Positions 35,669 through 44,688 of a DNA stretch of 64,000 nucleotides are shown here, piece after piece. Under the pieces are notes generated by a model, which was given only the letters and a program-made list of their open reading frames with translations, searched no databases and had not been told where the DNA came from. The stretch comes from Corynebacterium tapiri (GTDB taxonomy: Bacteria; Actinomycetota; Actinomycetes; Mycobacteriales; Mycobacteriaceae). The DNA lies in assembly GCF_006334925.1 (NCBI RefSeq), contig NZ_VDHJ01000004.1:1-64000 (forward strand), written 5' to 3'. Numbering within the stretch: position 1 is the stretch's first letter; every line of letters begins with the position of its first letter. A program made the position numbers and the translations under genes.

Positions 35669-37171
35669 ATGAAGCTGAACTCAGCCAATCTTGAACAGAT
35701 CCGCCAATCCGGTGCAGTCGAGGTATTCGACTACGACCGCAGTGCCCTCAAGCCGGGCATCGCACATTTTGGAGTGGGTGGATTCCACCGCGCACATCAG
35801 GCTCGTTACCTCGATGAACTCCTGCGTCGGGGCGAAGCCTTCGACTTCGGCATCGTGGGCATCGGTGTCATGCCAAGCGATGTGGCAATGCGGGATGCGC
35901 TTGTTTCCCAAGATTGCTTGTACACGCTCGTCGAAAAGCCCGCGCACGGCGAGCCACACGCGCGCGTCATCGGATCGATCGTCGATTACCTTTTCGCACC
36001 TGAGGACCCATCGTATGTGGTCCAAACTCTGGCCGGCTCGAACATTCGCATCGTCTCCCTCACCGTCACCGAGGGCGGATACAACTTTGACCAGGTGACG
36101 GGCGAGTTCAAGCGTGACACACCAGCCGTGTCAGCTGACATCGATGATCTTCGTGAGGGTCGCCACGACTGCCTTCGTACCTTCTTCGGCTTTATTACGG
36201 CGGCGTTGGCCATCCGGCGCGAGCAGGGACAGACCCCATTCACAGTGATGAGCTGTGACAACATTCAGGGCAACGGCGACATGGTCAAGGCCATGCTGCT
36301 GGCATTCGCACACGAAGTGGACCCGGATCTAGCGGCGTGGATCGCGGAAAATGTCACCTTCCCCAACTCCATGGTCGACCGCATTACCCCGGAGACAACC
36401 GACGAGGATCGGTCTGAGGTTGCCGAGAAGTTCGGAATTGAAGACGCCTGGCCCGTGGTTTCTGAGGACTTCACGCAGTGGGTCATCGAGGATGCATTTG
36501 TCGACGCCCGCCCACCCTACGAGCACGTTGGGGTCCAGGTAGTTTCCGATGTCGAGCCCTACGAGCTCATGAAGCTGCGTCTGCTGAATGCCTCCCACCA
36601 GGGTCTGGCTTACTTCGGCTACCTCGCCGGGCATCGTCTGGTTCACGACGTCATGGCAGATGAAGCATTCCGAGATTTCCTCTTGCAGTACATGAAGCAA
36701 GAGGCCACACCCACGCTCAAGGAGCTACCGGGAGTCGATGTGGAGGCCTACCAGCTTCGTCTCATCGAACGCTTTGGCAATGCAGCCGTGCGCGACACTG
36801 TCCCGCGCCTGGCGGCTGAGTCTTCCGACCGCATTCCCAAGTGGTTGGTCCCCGTAGTGCGCGAGAACCTCGCCACTGGCACTCAGGTCACGCTCTCTGC
36901 CGCCATCGTCGCAAGCTGGGCGCGCTATGCGGAAGGCGTGGATGAGCAGGGTAACGCCATCGCAATCCGAGACCGACTGGCAGACGAGCTCACCCAAGCA
37001 GCGCGCAGGCGGGATAGCGACCCGGTCTCGTTCCTGCGTGACCAGTCGCTGTTCGGCGACTTGGCCGAGGTCGAGGCATTCACCACCCCGTACCTCGACG
37101 CCCTTGAGCGGCTCCACCGAGACGGTGCCCAGCGCACCGTCGAGTACCTGGTTCAGGCCACCCGCTCGTAG
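35669..37171 (+). CDS. mtlD: Mannitol 2-dehydrogenase / D-arabitol dehydrogenase
   Basis: 500 residues of the long-chain polyol dehydrogenase family, oxidising mannitol to fructose or D-arabitol to xylulose with NAD+. The nucleotide-binding segment is HFGVGGFHRAHQARYLD, followed by VSLTVTEGGYNF; the catalytic KxxxxNxxH signature appears as KLRLLNASH, with VHDVMAD after it. Follows rbtT closely. Its last 19 bp overlap the end of the convergent alpha/beta hydrolase. Confidence 0.93.
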   Translation: MKLNSANLEQIRQSGAVEVFDYDRSALKPGIAHFGVGGFHRAHQARYLDELLRRGEAFDFGIVGIGVMPSDVAMRDALVSQDCLYTLVEKPAHGEPHARVIGSIVDYLFAPEDPSYVVQTLAGSNIRIVSLTVTEGGYNFDQVTGEFKRDTPAVSADIDDLREGRHDCLRTFFGFITAALAIRREQGQTPFTVMSCDNIQGNGDMVKAMLLAFAHEVDPDLAAWIAENVTFPNSMVDRITPETTDEDRSEVAEKFGIEDAWPVVSEDFTQWVIEDAFVDARPPYEHVGVQVVSDVEPYELMKLRLLNASHQGLAYFGYLAGHRLVHDVMADEAFRDFLLQYMKQEATPTLKELPGVDVEAYQLRLIERFGNAAVRDTVPRLAAESSDRIPKWLVPVVRENLATGTQVTLSAAIVASWARYAEGVDEQGNAIAIRDRLADELTQAARRRDSDPVSFLRDQSLFGDLAEVEAFTTPYLDALERLHRDGAQRTVEYLVQATRS

Positions 37172-38172
37172 CCCAAAGAGTTGAGCAAGCGCTCCATGGC
37201 TACGTTGACAATCTCCGGTACCTCCAGTGGCAGCATGTGCCCTGCTCCCTGCGCGATCTGCAGGTAACCCTTGGGCCACACTTCTGCCAGGCGACGTGCC
37301 TGGGAGACCGGGGTGACCATGTCCTTTTCACCGGAGATGATGTAGCCCGGGACGTCCTGCAGGTACTGGGCGGCTTCGAGTTCCCGGTGGAGGCGGAGGT
37401 CGTCGACAAAGCCCAGCAGGGTTTCTGGCGGGGCGTGGGCGATGAGCGAGGCATGGAACTCGATGAGCTCATCATGGGTGTCTCGCATGAAAAAGAATGC
37501 GCCGATGATGTGCGGCAAATACCCACTGATGCGGTCGCGCAAAGCCAGGACAGATTCGGGCTTGGTGGCCAGGTGCTCCACGGTCGCCCTTACCGGCCAG
37601 GTGTTGAGCACCCTGGTCAATCCTGCCTGTGCCAGCTCTTCGACGGACGTCGACACCTCAACGAGACCCGCCAGACGCACGCGCACATCTTCAGGCGCGC
37701 GCCGCACCACGTTCAGCGACACCGGCCCGCCCAGTGAATGCCCAAGAATGATGTAGCGGCCGCGGGGTACGCGCTCCTCGATCACGCAGATGGCATCGTC
37801 GGCTGCTTTGTCGATCGTGCACTCGGAAATCGAAACGTTTTCACTATCTCCATGCCCTCTCAAGTCAAGCAGCACTAGTTTGACCTGCGGGAAATGCCGT
37901 AGCAGGTAGTCCACCTGCAGGTAAAAGGCTTCCGCCGCCAGCGTGAATCCGTGCACAAAAACTACGGTCAGCTCCGCGTCTTCCGGGCCGTATTCGTAGT
38001 AGGCAATCTTTCTCCCGTGGGAGTCCACGAATCCCCGGCGCGCATGTACCAGTTTGTCTTCGCGACGCTCGCGGTACTCGTCGCCGTGGCCGATCGCCAG
38101 GAGTCGACGGGCAAACGGAACGGTGCGTAGGGGTACCTCTATTGCGCGCAGAAGTGGAGAACGCGGTTTCAT
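37153..38172 (-). CDS. Alpha/beta hydrolase
   Basis: 339 residues: a basic N-terminal region of ~45 residues, then an alpha/beta hydrolase fold. Oxyanion segment FVHGFTL, nucleophile elbow GHSLGG, acid likely in SGEKDMVTPV, catalytic His in GAGHMLPLE. Substrate unknown. TAGGCT lies 9 nt before ATG 38172. It is divergent from the acyl carrier protein gene; the same hydrolase-ACP-HAD order occurs in C. glutamicum, which hints at a shared lipid-related role. Confidence 0.85.
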   Translation of the reverse strand: MKPRSPLLRAIEVPLRTVPFARRLLAIGHGDEYRERREDKLVHARRGFVDSHGRKIAYYEYGPEDAELTVVFVHGFTLAAEAFYLQVDYLLRHFPQVKLVLLDLRGHGDSENVSISECTIDKAADDAICVIEERVPRGRYIILGHSLGGPVSLNVVRRAPEDVRVRLAGLVEVSTSVEELAQAGLTRVLNTWPVRATVEHLATKPESVLALRDRISGYLPHIIGAFFFMRDTHDELIEFHASLIAHAPPETLLGFVDDLRLHRELEAAQYLQDVPGYIISGEKDMVTPVSQARRLAEVWPKGYLQIAQGAGHMLPLEVPEIVNVAMERLLNSLGYERVA

Positions 38173-38214
38173 AGTCTTCAGAGCCTACCCAGGCAACGTA
38201 TTAGGGTGTCATTC

Positions 38215-38535
38215 ATGGAGCTATCCGATGCCATGCAGCAGCAACTCGCGGCCAAATTCGGCGCGTCTGCACCCTCCCAGGACTCCTCAGAGGATGAGAG
38301 TGGGGGCGACGTCCGCGCGCGAATCGCTCACTTGATTGCCCGTTTGATTCAGGCCGATCCCACTGAGATCAGCGATTCCGCTACTGCAGATTCTTTAGGT
38401 CTAAGTTCTCTGGATCGCATCGAGCTGGGGATTCGGCTGGAGCAGGAGTTCTCTACGCGTTTCGACGAGTCCCTTCTCCACCCGGAAACTACCGTCGCAG
38501 ACCTTCATCAGCACATCACTTCTGAGGCAGAATAG
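38215..38535 (+). CDS. acpM: Acyl carrier protein
   Basis: 106 residues. The ACP fold covers about 34-106, with the phosphopantetheine Ser65 in LGLSSLDRIELGIRLEQEF; the usual DSL motif reads SSL. An N-terminal acidic, Ser-rich extension (~33 residues) precedes it, as in corynebacterial AcpM. It carries acyl chains for fatty acid or mycolate precursor synthesis. ATG 38215 has TAGGGT at 38202-38207, 7 nt upstream (leaderless). Confidence 0.88.
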   Translation: MELSDAMQQQLAAKFGASAPSQDSSEDESGGDVRARIAHLIARLIQADPTEISDSATADSLGLSSLDRIELGIRLEQEFSTRFDESLLHPETTVADLHQHITSEAE

Positions 38536-38540
38536 TCATT

Positions 38541-39377
38541 ATGACCAGCCACATTTCTTACCTCACCGATATGGACGGCGTGCTGATTCGCGAGGGCGAC
38601 ATGATCGAGGGCGCCGACAAGTTCTTGGAGGCCTTGCGCTCCAATGACATCCGTTTCATGGTGCTGACGAACAACTCGATGGCTACCCCACGCGATTTGG
38701 CCGCTCGCTTGCTGCGCCAGGGTCTGGACATCGAGCCCGAGCGCATTTGGACGTCGGCGACGGCAACTGCAAAGTTCCTGTCTAACCAGGGAACGGATGG
38801 CGGCGTGTACGCCATCGGCGAGGCAGGTCTGACCACAGCGCTTCACGAGGCCGGCTTCATCCTTACCTCCTCCAGCCCGGAGTATGTGGTTCTGGGTGAA
38901 ACTCGGACGTACTCTTTCGAGGCGATTACGACGGCCATCAACCTCATCAACGAGGGTGCGCGCTTCATCTGCACCAACCCGGATGTAACCGGCCCGGCCC
39001 CGCAGGGAGTCCTGCCCGCCACGGGCGCGGTGGCCTCTCTGATTACGGCGGCCACCGGGATGAAGCCGTACTTCGTGGGCAAGCCAAACCCGGTGATGAT
39101 GCGTACGGCGCTCAATGCAATTGGTGCGCACTCTGAGCGTGCTGTCATGATCGGTGACCGCATGGATACCGACGTCCGCTCCGGCCTCGAAGCTGGAATG
39201 CGCACGGTGCTGGTGCGCTCAGGAATCTCGGATGACGCCGAGGTGGAGCGCTACCCATACCGCCCCACCCGAATTGTGGGCTCGGTGGCAGACCTCGCAG
39301 ATCGCATCCTTGATCCTTTCGAGGATGGGTATTACGACAACCCGGTCGAAGGCGAGCGCAACGGCCAGGAGCGCTAA
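38541..39377 (+). CDS. HAD-IIA hydrolase, NagD-like
   Basis: 278 residues with HAD-IIA motifs: YLTDMDGVLIREG (nucleophile Asp), VLTNNS (motif II), and VMIGDRMDTDVRSGLEAGM (motif IV), with the large C2 cap of the NagD family between them. Typical activity is on nucleoside monophosphates or small sugar phosphates. It starts 5 bp after the ACP stop and is probably cotranscribed. Confidence 0.9.
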   Translation: MTSHISYLTDMDGVLIREGDMIEGADKFLEALRSNDIRFMVLTNNSMATPRDLAARLLRQGLDIEPERIWTSATATAKFLSNQGTDGGVYAIGEAGLTTALHEAGFILTSSSPEYVVLGETRTYSFEAITTAINLINEGARFICTNPDVTGPAPQGVLPATGAVASLITAATGMKPYFVGKPNPVMMRTALNAIGAHSERAVMIGDRMDTDVRSGLEAGMRTVLVRSGISDDAEVERYPYRPTRIVGSVADLADRILDPFEDGYYDNPVEGERNGQER

Positions 39378-39386
39378 AGCAGACGG

Positions 39387-39758
39387 CTAACTCGCGCGCT
39401 TGAGGCCAGCCCGAGTGCCTAGCTCGCTGTTGCTGGCCTGCAACGCTTGAAGCGCGCATTCGAGGTGCTCGAGTTCTTCCCTGGTACCGGTGACCACCTG
39501 GCGGCAGCGCACTGCGTAGAACTCGCGAGCACTAGGATCGTGCTCCCACCGAGTAAACCAATCCGCGCTCAGCGCATCGGTGCCCGGCAGGCACCCCACT
39601 GGCTCGCTCACAAGGTGCTCAACCATGAGCGCCTCGATCTCCGCGCGCTGCGTTCGCGGCAGACGCTCGACGATGAGCACTGCGGCACAGCACGGCAAAG
39701 CTGTCGGTGAGGTGATGTCTCCAGCCATCACGCTGGTGTGTTCCTTAAGCGCCAGCAT
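39387..39758 (-). CDS. Hypothetical protein
   Basis: About 123 residues from ATG 39758. Soluble, with Ala/Glu-rich helices and a hydrophobic strand (CCAAVLIVERLP). Not recognised. The frame is open to a TTG at 39827, but ATG 39758 or ATG 39725 is likelier; AAGGA precedes 39758 by about 13 nt. The gene begins ~195 bp after the TRIC pair and ends 9 bp from the convergent HAD gene. The gap 39759-39953 shows nothing convincing. Confidence 0.55.
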   Translation of the reverse strand: MLALKEHTSVMAGDITSPTALPCCAAVLIVERLPRTQRAEIEALMVEHLVSEPVGCLPGTDALSADWFTRWEHDPSAREFYAVRCRQVVTGTREELEHLECALQALQASNSELGTRAGLKRAS

Positions 39759-39953
39759 TGTGGCATCACAGTCCTTATCTTGGGGGTCGCGTGACGTAAA
39801 ACAAGACGAGATCTTCGTCTTCCCCAACGAACCTCGGCTGCTTGTTTCTCAGGCGCACCACAAGAACACCCGCGATTCTGGCGCCCCACCAACCCCACGG
39901 GCAACTCTCAACCGCAGCTTGATCCCCCTGTTTAATCAACCTGAAGTTGACCT

Positions 39954-40880
39954 TTACCCCTGCTTTTCGGCCTGTTCCTTCTTCCATGAGAGCCAGGCCT
40001 CGATGAAGGCACGCTCATTTTCCCGGCCGGCATCGCTGTCATCGGAATGCAATGCGCGCAGAACGTCCTCGAACGAATAGTCCTGGGCAGTCTGCACCTC
40101 GTGTAGTTCCTCGCTCACGTCTTCCCCGCTGCGCATATCCTCGATGATCTCGTCGACCGGGCGCTGATTGCGCCTTACCAGGCGGTTCTTTGCGCGGGAA
40201 AGCAGGCTATACACCTGCCGCGCGGTCATGTTCACCGGGGCAAAGTCCGGATCACGGTGCATCTGCCAGCCAAACCAGTACGAGGCGATGCTCAACCCGG
40301 CACCAACGAGCAACCCCAGAATCATGCCGATAAATTGCAGATGAGCGTGATGGAAAACCGCACAAATGAGACCCGCAAGCACCGCCGGGATCACCGCCAG
40401 GCCGTTACCTCCGAACACTCGAGGGCGCTCCCCGGTAACCACGTCGCGGATCATTCCGCCACCGGTTGCAGTGAGAACACCCATAAACAGCGCAGAGAGC
40501 AAAGGCATGCCAAAGTTCAACGCTTTGGTGGCGCCGGTGACCGCCCAGGATGCAGAGATGATGGCGTCCGCGTGTGCTTCGAGTTTGTCCCACAACGGCC
40601 CTTGGAATCGCGTGAGCCAAGCGATCATAGCCCCGGCAAACGCCAGCATCAGGTATTCGCGCTCTGCGACGGCGGCAGGCGCGCCTGCCTGGATAAGGGT
40701 GTCGCGGATCATGCCTCCACCCAGGGCGGAAAACAGAGCCAGGAAGAAAAACCCGACGATGTCGTAATCCTTCTGTCGAGCAATTCGACCACCGACGACA
40801 CCCATGAGGAATACTCCCGAGACGTCGATAAGCCGATACAGCTGCTCGACGGGAACCGGAACCTCACCCTGCATCGGCAC
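39954..40880 (-). CDS. TRIC-type cation channel family protein (second copy)
   Basis: 308 residues. About 1-210 is two repeats of a three-helix unit, each with the GGGMIRD motif (ALGGGMIRDTLI and ATGGGMIRDVVTGERP), the prokaryotic TRIC (UPF0126) signature; these form trimeric K+-permeable channels. A ~95-residue cytosolic tail follows, rich in Arg and Glu. Its GTG start overlaps the stop of the upstream paralog by one base (TAGTG). Confidence 0.9.
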   Translation of the reverse strand: MPMQGEVPVPVEQLYRLIDVSGVFLMGVVGGRIARQKDYDIVGFFFLALFSALGGGMIRDTLIQAGAPAAVAEREYLMLAFAGAMIAWLTRFQGPLWDKLEAHADAIISASWAVTGATKALNFGMPLLSALFMGVLTATGGGMIRDVVTGERPRVFGGNGLAVIPAVLAGLICAVFHHAHLQFIGMILGLLVGAGLSIASYWFGWQMHRDPDFAPVNMTARQVYSLLSRAKNRLVRRNQRPVDEIIEDMRSGEDVSEELHEVQTAQDYSFEDVLRALHSDDSDAGRENERAFIEAWLSWKKEQAEKQG

Positions 40881-41977
40881 TACGTCTCCTGCCCTCTCTG
40901 GTACTTCTCCGCGAGGCGCTCGAGCAGCTCATCCATGAGCTTGTCATCCTGCAGGACCATATCCATCAGCTCTTGGGTCATCCGCTTGGAATCCAATGCC
41001 CCTTCCTGGTGTTCCACCTCGATACCGGCGCGCTGGGCCGCCTGAACAAACTCATTGCTTTCGCGCCCGGTGTCGGCGTCGTAGTTGTCGTAGGAATCCC
41101 CGCCGAAGTCCATGCCGATCCCGGAAGTTTCCTCCGCACTCGGCAGCTCAAATTCCTGGGATAGCGCCTCGAGAGCCTCCTGGGCTGTGGGGGTGTCTAC
41201 ATGTTGGGCCATGGCCAGGCGGCGCTGCAGGGCCTTCTCCATCTGCCGATGGCGCCAAGCCCGGATTCGGGTGGGCTCCAACCGTCGACCGACTCGCCGG
41301 CCCTTGCGCTCCATCACAGCTGCTGCGACATTGACCGGTGCCCACTCGGAATCGGCACGTGGGCGCCAGCCAGTCCAGTAGCCCCACACCGTGATGACCA
41401 CGCTGACAATCGGGCCGATCACCATCCCTACGGCCAGAAAACCAGCGACATCTGCGCTGATGACAATCGCCGTACAGGCAATAGCGGGGATGACCGCCGG
41501 AACGTTGTCGCCGAAGATGCTGGGGATGCGCCCGGTGACTACGTCGCGGATCATCCCGCCGCCAACGGCGGTGAACACGCCCATCATCACGCAGGCCAGC
41601 ACCGGCAGGCCGAAGGACAATGCTTTCACGCAGCCGGTCGCTGCCCACAGACCTGAGACGGTGGCATCCGCGTGGACCTGGAACCGCTCCCAGGCCGACC
41701 CCTTGAAGTAGACAAACCGGGCAATGAGCGCACCAGCAAATGCGAGCATCAGGTACTCGGACTCAGACATGGCTGCGACTGTGCCGCGGTTGATCAGCAC
41801 GTCACGGATCATTCCTCCGCCCAGGGAAGAAAACAGCGCGATAAAAAGGAAGCCCACAATGTCGAAACCGCGCTGACGGGCGATAGTTCCACCGATGATG
41901 CCCATGAGCAATACGCCCGTGACATCGAAAACACGATAGAGCAGCAGGATCTGCGGGTCGACTTCGTGGAGAGCCAT
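40880..41977 (-). CDS. TRIC-type cation channel family protein (first copy)
   Basis: 365 residues, same plan as the next gene: LGGGMIRDVLINRG and VGGGMIRDVVTGRIPSIFGDN in two three-helix repeats, then a long (~150 residue) cytosolic tail with an acidic region and a helical end (ELMDMVLQDDKLMDELLERLAEKY). The two genes are a tandem duplication, coupled by a one-base overlap, and could form homo- or heterotrimers. Confidence 0.9.
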   Translation of the reverse strand: MALHEVDPQILLLYRVFDVTGVLLMGIIGGTIARQRGFDIVGFLFIALFSSLGGGMIRDVLINRGTVAAMSESEYLMLAFAGALIARFVYFKGSAWERFQVHADATVSGLWAATGCVKALSFGLPVLACVMMGVFTAVGGGMIRDVVTGRIPSIFGDNVPAVIPAIACTAIVISADVAGFLAVGMVIGPIVSVVITVWGYWTGWRPRADSEWAPVNVAAAVMERKGRRVGRRLEPTRIRAWRHRQMEKALQRRLAMAQHVDTPTAQEALEALSQEFELPSAEETSGIGMDFGGDSYDNYDADTGRESNEFVQAAQRAGIEVEHQEGALDSKRMTQELMDMVLQDDKLMDELLERLAEKYQRGQET

Positions 41978-42039
41978 AATTTTCTGTGCCTCCTCAGGCC
42001 CACAGGGTGGGAAGAACGAGGGACTTTCGAGCCATAACG

Positions 42040-42888
42040 CTATTCTGCCCTAGTCTGTGTGCTCGCTGAGTACTCGCCTAACGCTTGATAAACCTCCGTG
42101 TTGGTCTCCGCCCACAGTGGCTTGGCCCAATCACCGAAGTCGCGGTCGGTGAGGGCCACGACAGCCCACCCCTTGGCGGGCACCAGCCACAGGAAGGTTC
42201 CGGCCATTCCGAAGTGCCCGACAGTCTCGGCAGGCATCCCCGGGGCCGTCCAGTGCTTCTTCTTCTCGCCCTTGATCTCAAAACCCAGGCCCCACGGACA
42301 CGGGTTCTGCATGCCGTAGCCCGGAACGATGCCTTTGAGCTCCGGGAAGTGGATCGACAGCGCCGTATCGACGCTTTCCTGAGCCAGCAAAGTTGGCTTT
42401 AACACCTCACGGGAAAAACGAAGTAGGTCGTGCACCGTGGAGCGGGCCTCGTGGCCCGCTGATCCCCACAGGTGCGTGGAGTTCATCTGCAACGGCTCAA
42501 ACACGCCTAGTCGCAGGTACTCCGCAAAGGACATCTCGGCCTCTTGCTCGATCGCCTCGGCCAGAATTTCGAAGCCAGCTGAAGAATAGATGCGTCGCTG
42601 CCCCACCGGTTTCTCCAGCTCCCGGGAGTGAAAGCCCACCCCCGAGGCGTGAGAAAGTAGGTGGCGCACGGTGGACCCTTCGGGGCCCAGCGGGGATTCG
42701 AGGTCGAAGATCCCCTCCTCGATAGCCATGAGCACCCCGTAGGCCGACAGCAGCTTGGTCACGCTGGCGAGCTCGAACTGCGTGTCCGGATCCCCGATCG
42801 ACGCTTGCTCTTCTCCGGCGATAACGCCTGCGCTGACGGTGTTGACCGGCCAGTGGGACATCGGTTCGAGTACGCGCGCAAGATCCAT
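42040..42888 (-). CDS. Serine hydrolase, beta-lactamase/PBP class C type
   Basis: 282 residues. The SxxK motif is Ser42-Val-Thr-Lys45 (ELASVTKLL); the YxN position reads Tyr-Ser-Ser (RIYSSAGFE), so the Asn is lost; the third motif is around GHFGMAGTF. No signal sequence, so it acts in the cytoplasm or by unusual export; esterase-like members of this family behave this way. ATG 42888 has TATGCT 7 nt upstream; the earlier ATG at 42900 lies inside that -10 box and is not the start. Confidence 0.82.
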   Translation of the reverse strand: MDLARVLEPMSHWPVNTVSAGVIAGEEQASIGDPDTQFELASVTKLLSAYGVLMAIEEGIFDLESPLGPEGSTVRHLLSHASGVGFHSRELEKPVGQRRIYSSAGFEILAEAIEQEAEMSFAEYLRLGVFEPLQMNSTHLWGSAGHEARSTVHDLLRFSREVLKPTLLAQESVDTALSIHFPELKGIVPGYGMQNPCPWGLGFEIKGEKKKHWTAPGMPAETVGHFGMAGTFLWLVPAKGWAVVALTDRDFGDWAKPLWAETNTEVYQALGEYSASTQTRAE

Positions 42889-42926
42889 GTGTCCGAGCAT
42901 ATATAGCTCGACTACGATGGCGTGCC
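42889..42926. promoter_or_regulatory. Compact divergent leaderless promoters
   Basis: 38 bp between two divergent starts. The serine hydrolase uses TATGCT at 42901-42896 (7-nt gap, minus) and the esterase uses TACGAT at 42913-42918 (8-nt gap, plus). The two -10 boxes are only 11 bp apart, so polymerases for the two genes should compete. Confidence 0.55.
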
Positions 42927-43832
42927 GTGTCCTGGAAATTGCTTGCCTCGCTCCTCGTGACCGCCACGAGCTGTGCCCTGGTGAGCTCCGGTGCGCCTGT
43001 TCGCCCGGTATCCCACCCCGTCCCCGCCTATCAGGCCGCAGCCGATCACACTGAAGATAAGGTGCGATCGGTTTCGCGCACGATCGAGGTGGGATCGAGA
43101 ACTCGCTCCTATCTGCTGGACATTCCTCGCGCTGCCGAGGGAGACAACCCTGGCTCTTATCCCCTCATCCTGGCTTTTGGTGGCAAGGACGTCACCCCAC
43201 GCCGTTTTGCCAAAGATTCCGGGCTGGAACAGGCCAGCCATGGCCGCGCTATTGTCGTCTACCCGCAGGGGTTGAAGAACAGGTGGGAAAACGCGCCTTA
43301 TGCCCATTCCTCGAGGGGTGAGGACGTGCGCTTTGTTCGAGAGATTATTAAGGAACTCTCCGCCGACTACCCCGTCGATCAGAACCGCATCATGGCCGTG
43401 GGCCACTCCAACGGAGGCGGCATGGTCGGAGCGATTCTCTGCCAGGATCCGGGGCTTATCGACGCCGCCATGACCGTCGCCGGCGCCTTCTACGAGGGCA
43501 CCTTTTCAGGTTGCGCGACTGCTCACCCAGTGCCGATTGCGATGCTGCACTCCACCGATGACACGGTGATCAACTACGAGGGTGGCGTGAAATGGGGCGA
43601 GCCCCTGGGTTCCGCGCGCGAAGCCTTTGAGGAGATAGCGCGACGCAATGGGTGCAACACCCACGTGATTGCAGCCCGCGACATCGGCCCCAATGCCGTC
43701 CGCTATCGCCCCACCGGATGTGACGCCCTCACCAGCCTGACCAAGGTCGAGGGGGAAGGCCATTCCTGGTACGACGAACCCAATGTGCCCGATGTGGCCT
43801 GGAATGTTCTCAACGGGCGGGATTCTCATTAA
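42927..43832 (+). CDS. Secreted alpha/beta hydrolase, PHB-depolymerase/LpqC-like
   Basis: 301 residues from GTG 42927. Residues 1-22 form a signal sequence (WKLLASLLVTATSCALVSSGA; a Cys at 16 may allow lipidation but lacks a clean lipobox). The esterase fold shows LILAFGGKDV, nucleophile GHSNGGGM, acid in HSTDDTVINYEGG, and His in GEGHSWYDE, the feruloyl esterase/poly(3-hydroxyalkanoate) depolymerase-like arrangement. The GTG start follows TACGAT by 8 nt. Confidence 0.82.
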   Translation: MSWKLLASLLVTATSCALVSSGAPVRPVSHPVPAYQAAADHTEDKVRSVSRTIEVGSRTRSYLLDIPRAAEGDNPGSYPLILAFGGKDVTPRRFAKDSGLEQASHGRAIVVYPQGLKNRWENAPYAHSSRGEDVRFVREIIKELSADYPVDQNRIMAVGHSNGGGMVGAILCQDPGLIDAAMTVAGAFYEGTFSGCATAHPVPIAMLHSTDDTVINYEGGVKWGEPLGSAREAFEEIARRNGCNTHVIAARDIGPNAVRYRPTGCDALTSLTKVEGEGHSWYDEPNVPDVAWNVLNGRDSH

Positions 43833-43835
43833 AAA

Positions 43836-43866
43836 GTCTCCCGAATGCTTAGGGCACTCGGGAGAC
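43836..43866 (-). terminator. Rho-independent terminator after the CAT tRNA
   Basis: GTCTCCCGA at 43836-43844 pairs perfectly with TCGGGAGAC at 43858-43866; on the minus strand the stem is followed by TTTTTAAT. It sits 8 bp past the tRNA 3' end and also just after the convergent esterase stop. Confidence 0.85.
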
Positions 43867-43873
43867 AATACTG

Positions 43874-43947
43874 TGGGGCCAGCGGGGCTCGAACCCGCGA
43901 CCAGCGGATTATGAGTCCGCGGCTCTAACCGACTGAGCTATAGCCCC
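43874..43947 (-). tRNA. tRNA with CAT anticodon (Met elongator or Ile2)
   Basis: 74 nt. Acceptor GGGGCTA/TGGCCCC (one G-T pair), discriminator A, D arm with GTCGGTTAGA, anticodon stem GCGGA/TCCGC with loop CTCATAA (anticodon CAT), T arm GCGGGTTCGAGCCCCGC. CCA is not encoded. It lacks the initiator C1:A72 mismatch. Whether it is tRNA-Met or the lysidine-modified tRNA-Ile2 cannot be decided by eye. Confidence 0.9.
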
Positions 43948-43995
43948 GCCGGAAAGTGTAGCGGTAGGTCCGCGCCGCCCCTACACAGGGGGCGA

Positions 43996-44688
43996 CTACT
44001 TCTTTCCGGAGGTGCGAGCGTTGATTACCTTGACCACCAGCTCAAGGCGGTTGCTTGCCCCAAAGTGAGAGGTCAGGTTGGAGACGTGCTTCTTCACCGT
44101 CGACTCGGCGTAGTACGACTGGCGAGCGATCTCCGCGTTAGACAGCCCCTGGCAAAGCAGATCCAGCACCATGCGCTCAGCAGGCGTGAGCTCCTCGATG
44201 CGATCGCGGATCTTCTGGTCCTCCGGCTTTACGTCCGGAACGTAGTCGACCAAACGCGAGAGGCATTCTGGAGAAACGGTGGTGCCACCCTTCGTGGCGT
44301 CACGCACCGCGCTGTTGATCTGCTGCGGAGACGAAGACTTAACGACGTATCCCTGCCCACCATTGCTAATGATGCGCAGCATGGAATCGTCGGTATCCAA
44401 GGCCGTGATGGCCACGAACGCCGGTGCGTCATCCATCTTCTTAACGTGCTCGAGCAGCTCGATGCCACCCATCTCCGGCATGTTGATGTCCGAGAGCACA
44501 ACGTCAACCTTTTCGCGCTTGAGAAAGTCGAGCGCTTGCACTCCGTTGGAGCACACACCTGCGACAGCAATGTCGGGCGCGTAGGAGAAGTACGCCGAAA
44601 ACCCCTGCCGCACTGCTGAATCGTCGTCGACGATCAGCACGCGGAGGGGGGTTGCGGACTTAGTGGGCTGAGAAATTAGCGGCACCAC
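43996..44688 (-). CDS. Response regulator, NarL/LuxR type
   Basis: 230 residues from GTG 44688. The receiver has LIVDDDSAVRQGF, the phospho-acceptor Asp67 in LSDINMPEMGG, a Thr in AITALD, and Lys in VVKSSSP. The LuxR helix-turn-helix is LTPAERMVLDLLCQGLSNAEIARQSYYAESTVKKHVSNLTSHF. An in-frame TTG at 44709 is possible but lies deep in the peptide gene. Either start overlaps the 3' end of the secreted-peptide gene, so the regulator is translated in its wake. The sensor kinase is the next gene upstream of the peptide. Confidence 0.9.
   Translation of the reverse strand: MVPLISQPTKSATPLRVLIVDDDSAVRQGFSAYFSYAPDIAVAGVCSNGVQALDFLKREKVDVVLSDINMPEMGGIELLEHVKKMDDAPAFVAITALDTDDSMLRIISNGGQGYVVKSSSPQQINSAVRDATKGGTTVSPECLSRLVDYVPDVKPEDQKIRDRIEELTPAERMVLDLLCQGLSNAEIARQSYYAESTVKKHVSNLTSHFGASNRLELVVKVINARTSGKK

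Noticed and set aside
39775..39987. 70-codon minus-strand ORF after the TRIC pair
   Set aside because: It overlaps the TRIC 3' end, lacks a ribosome-binding site and has no recognisable features.
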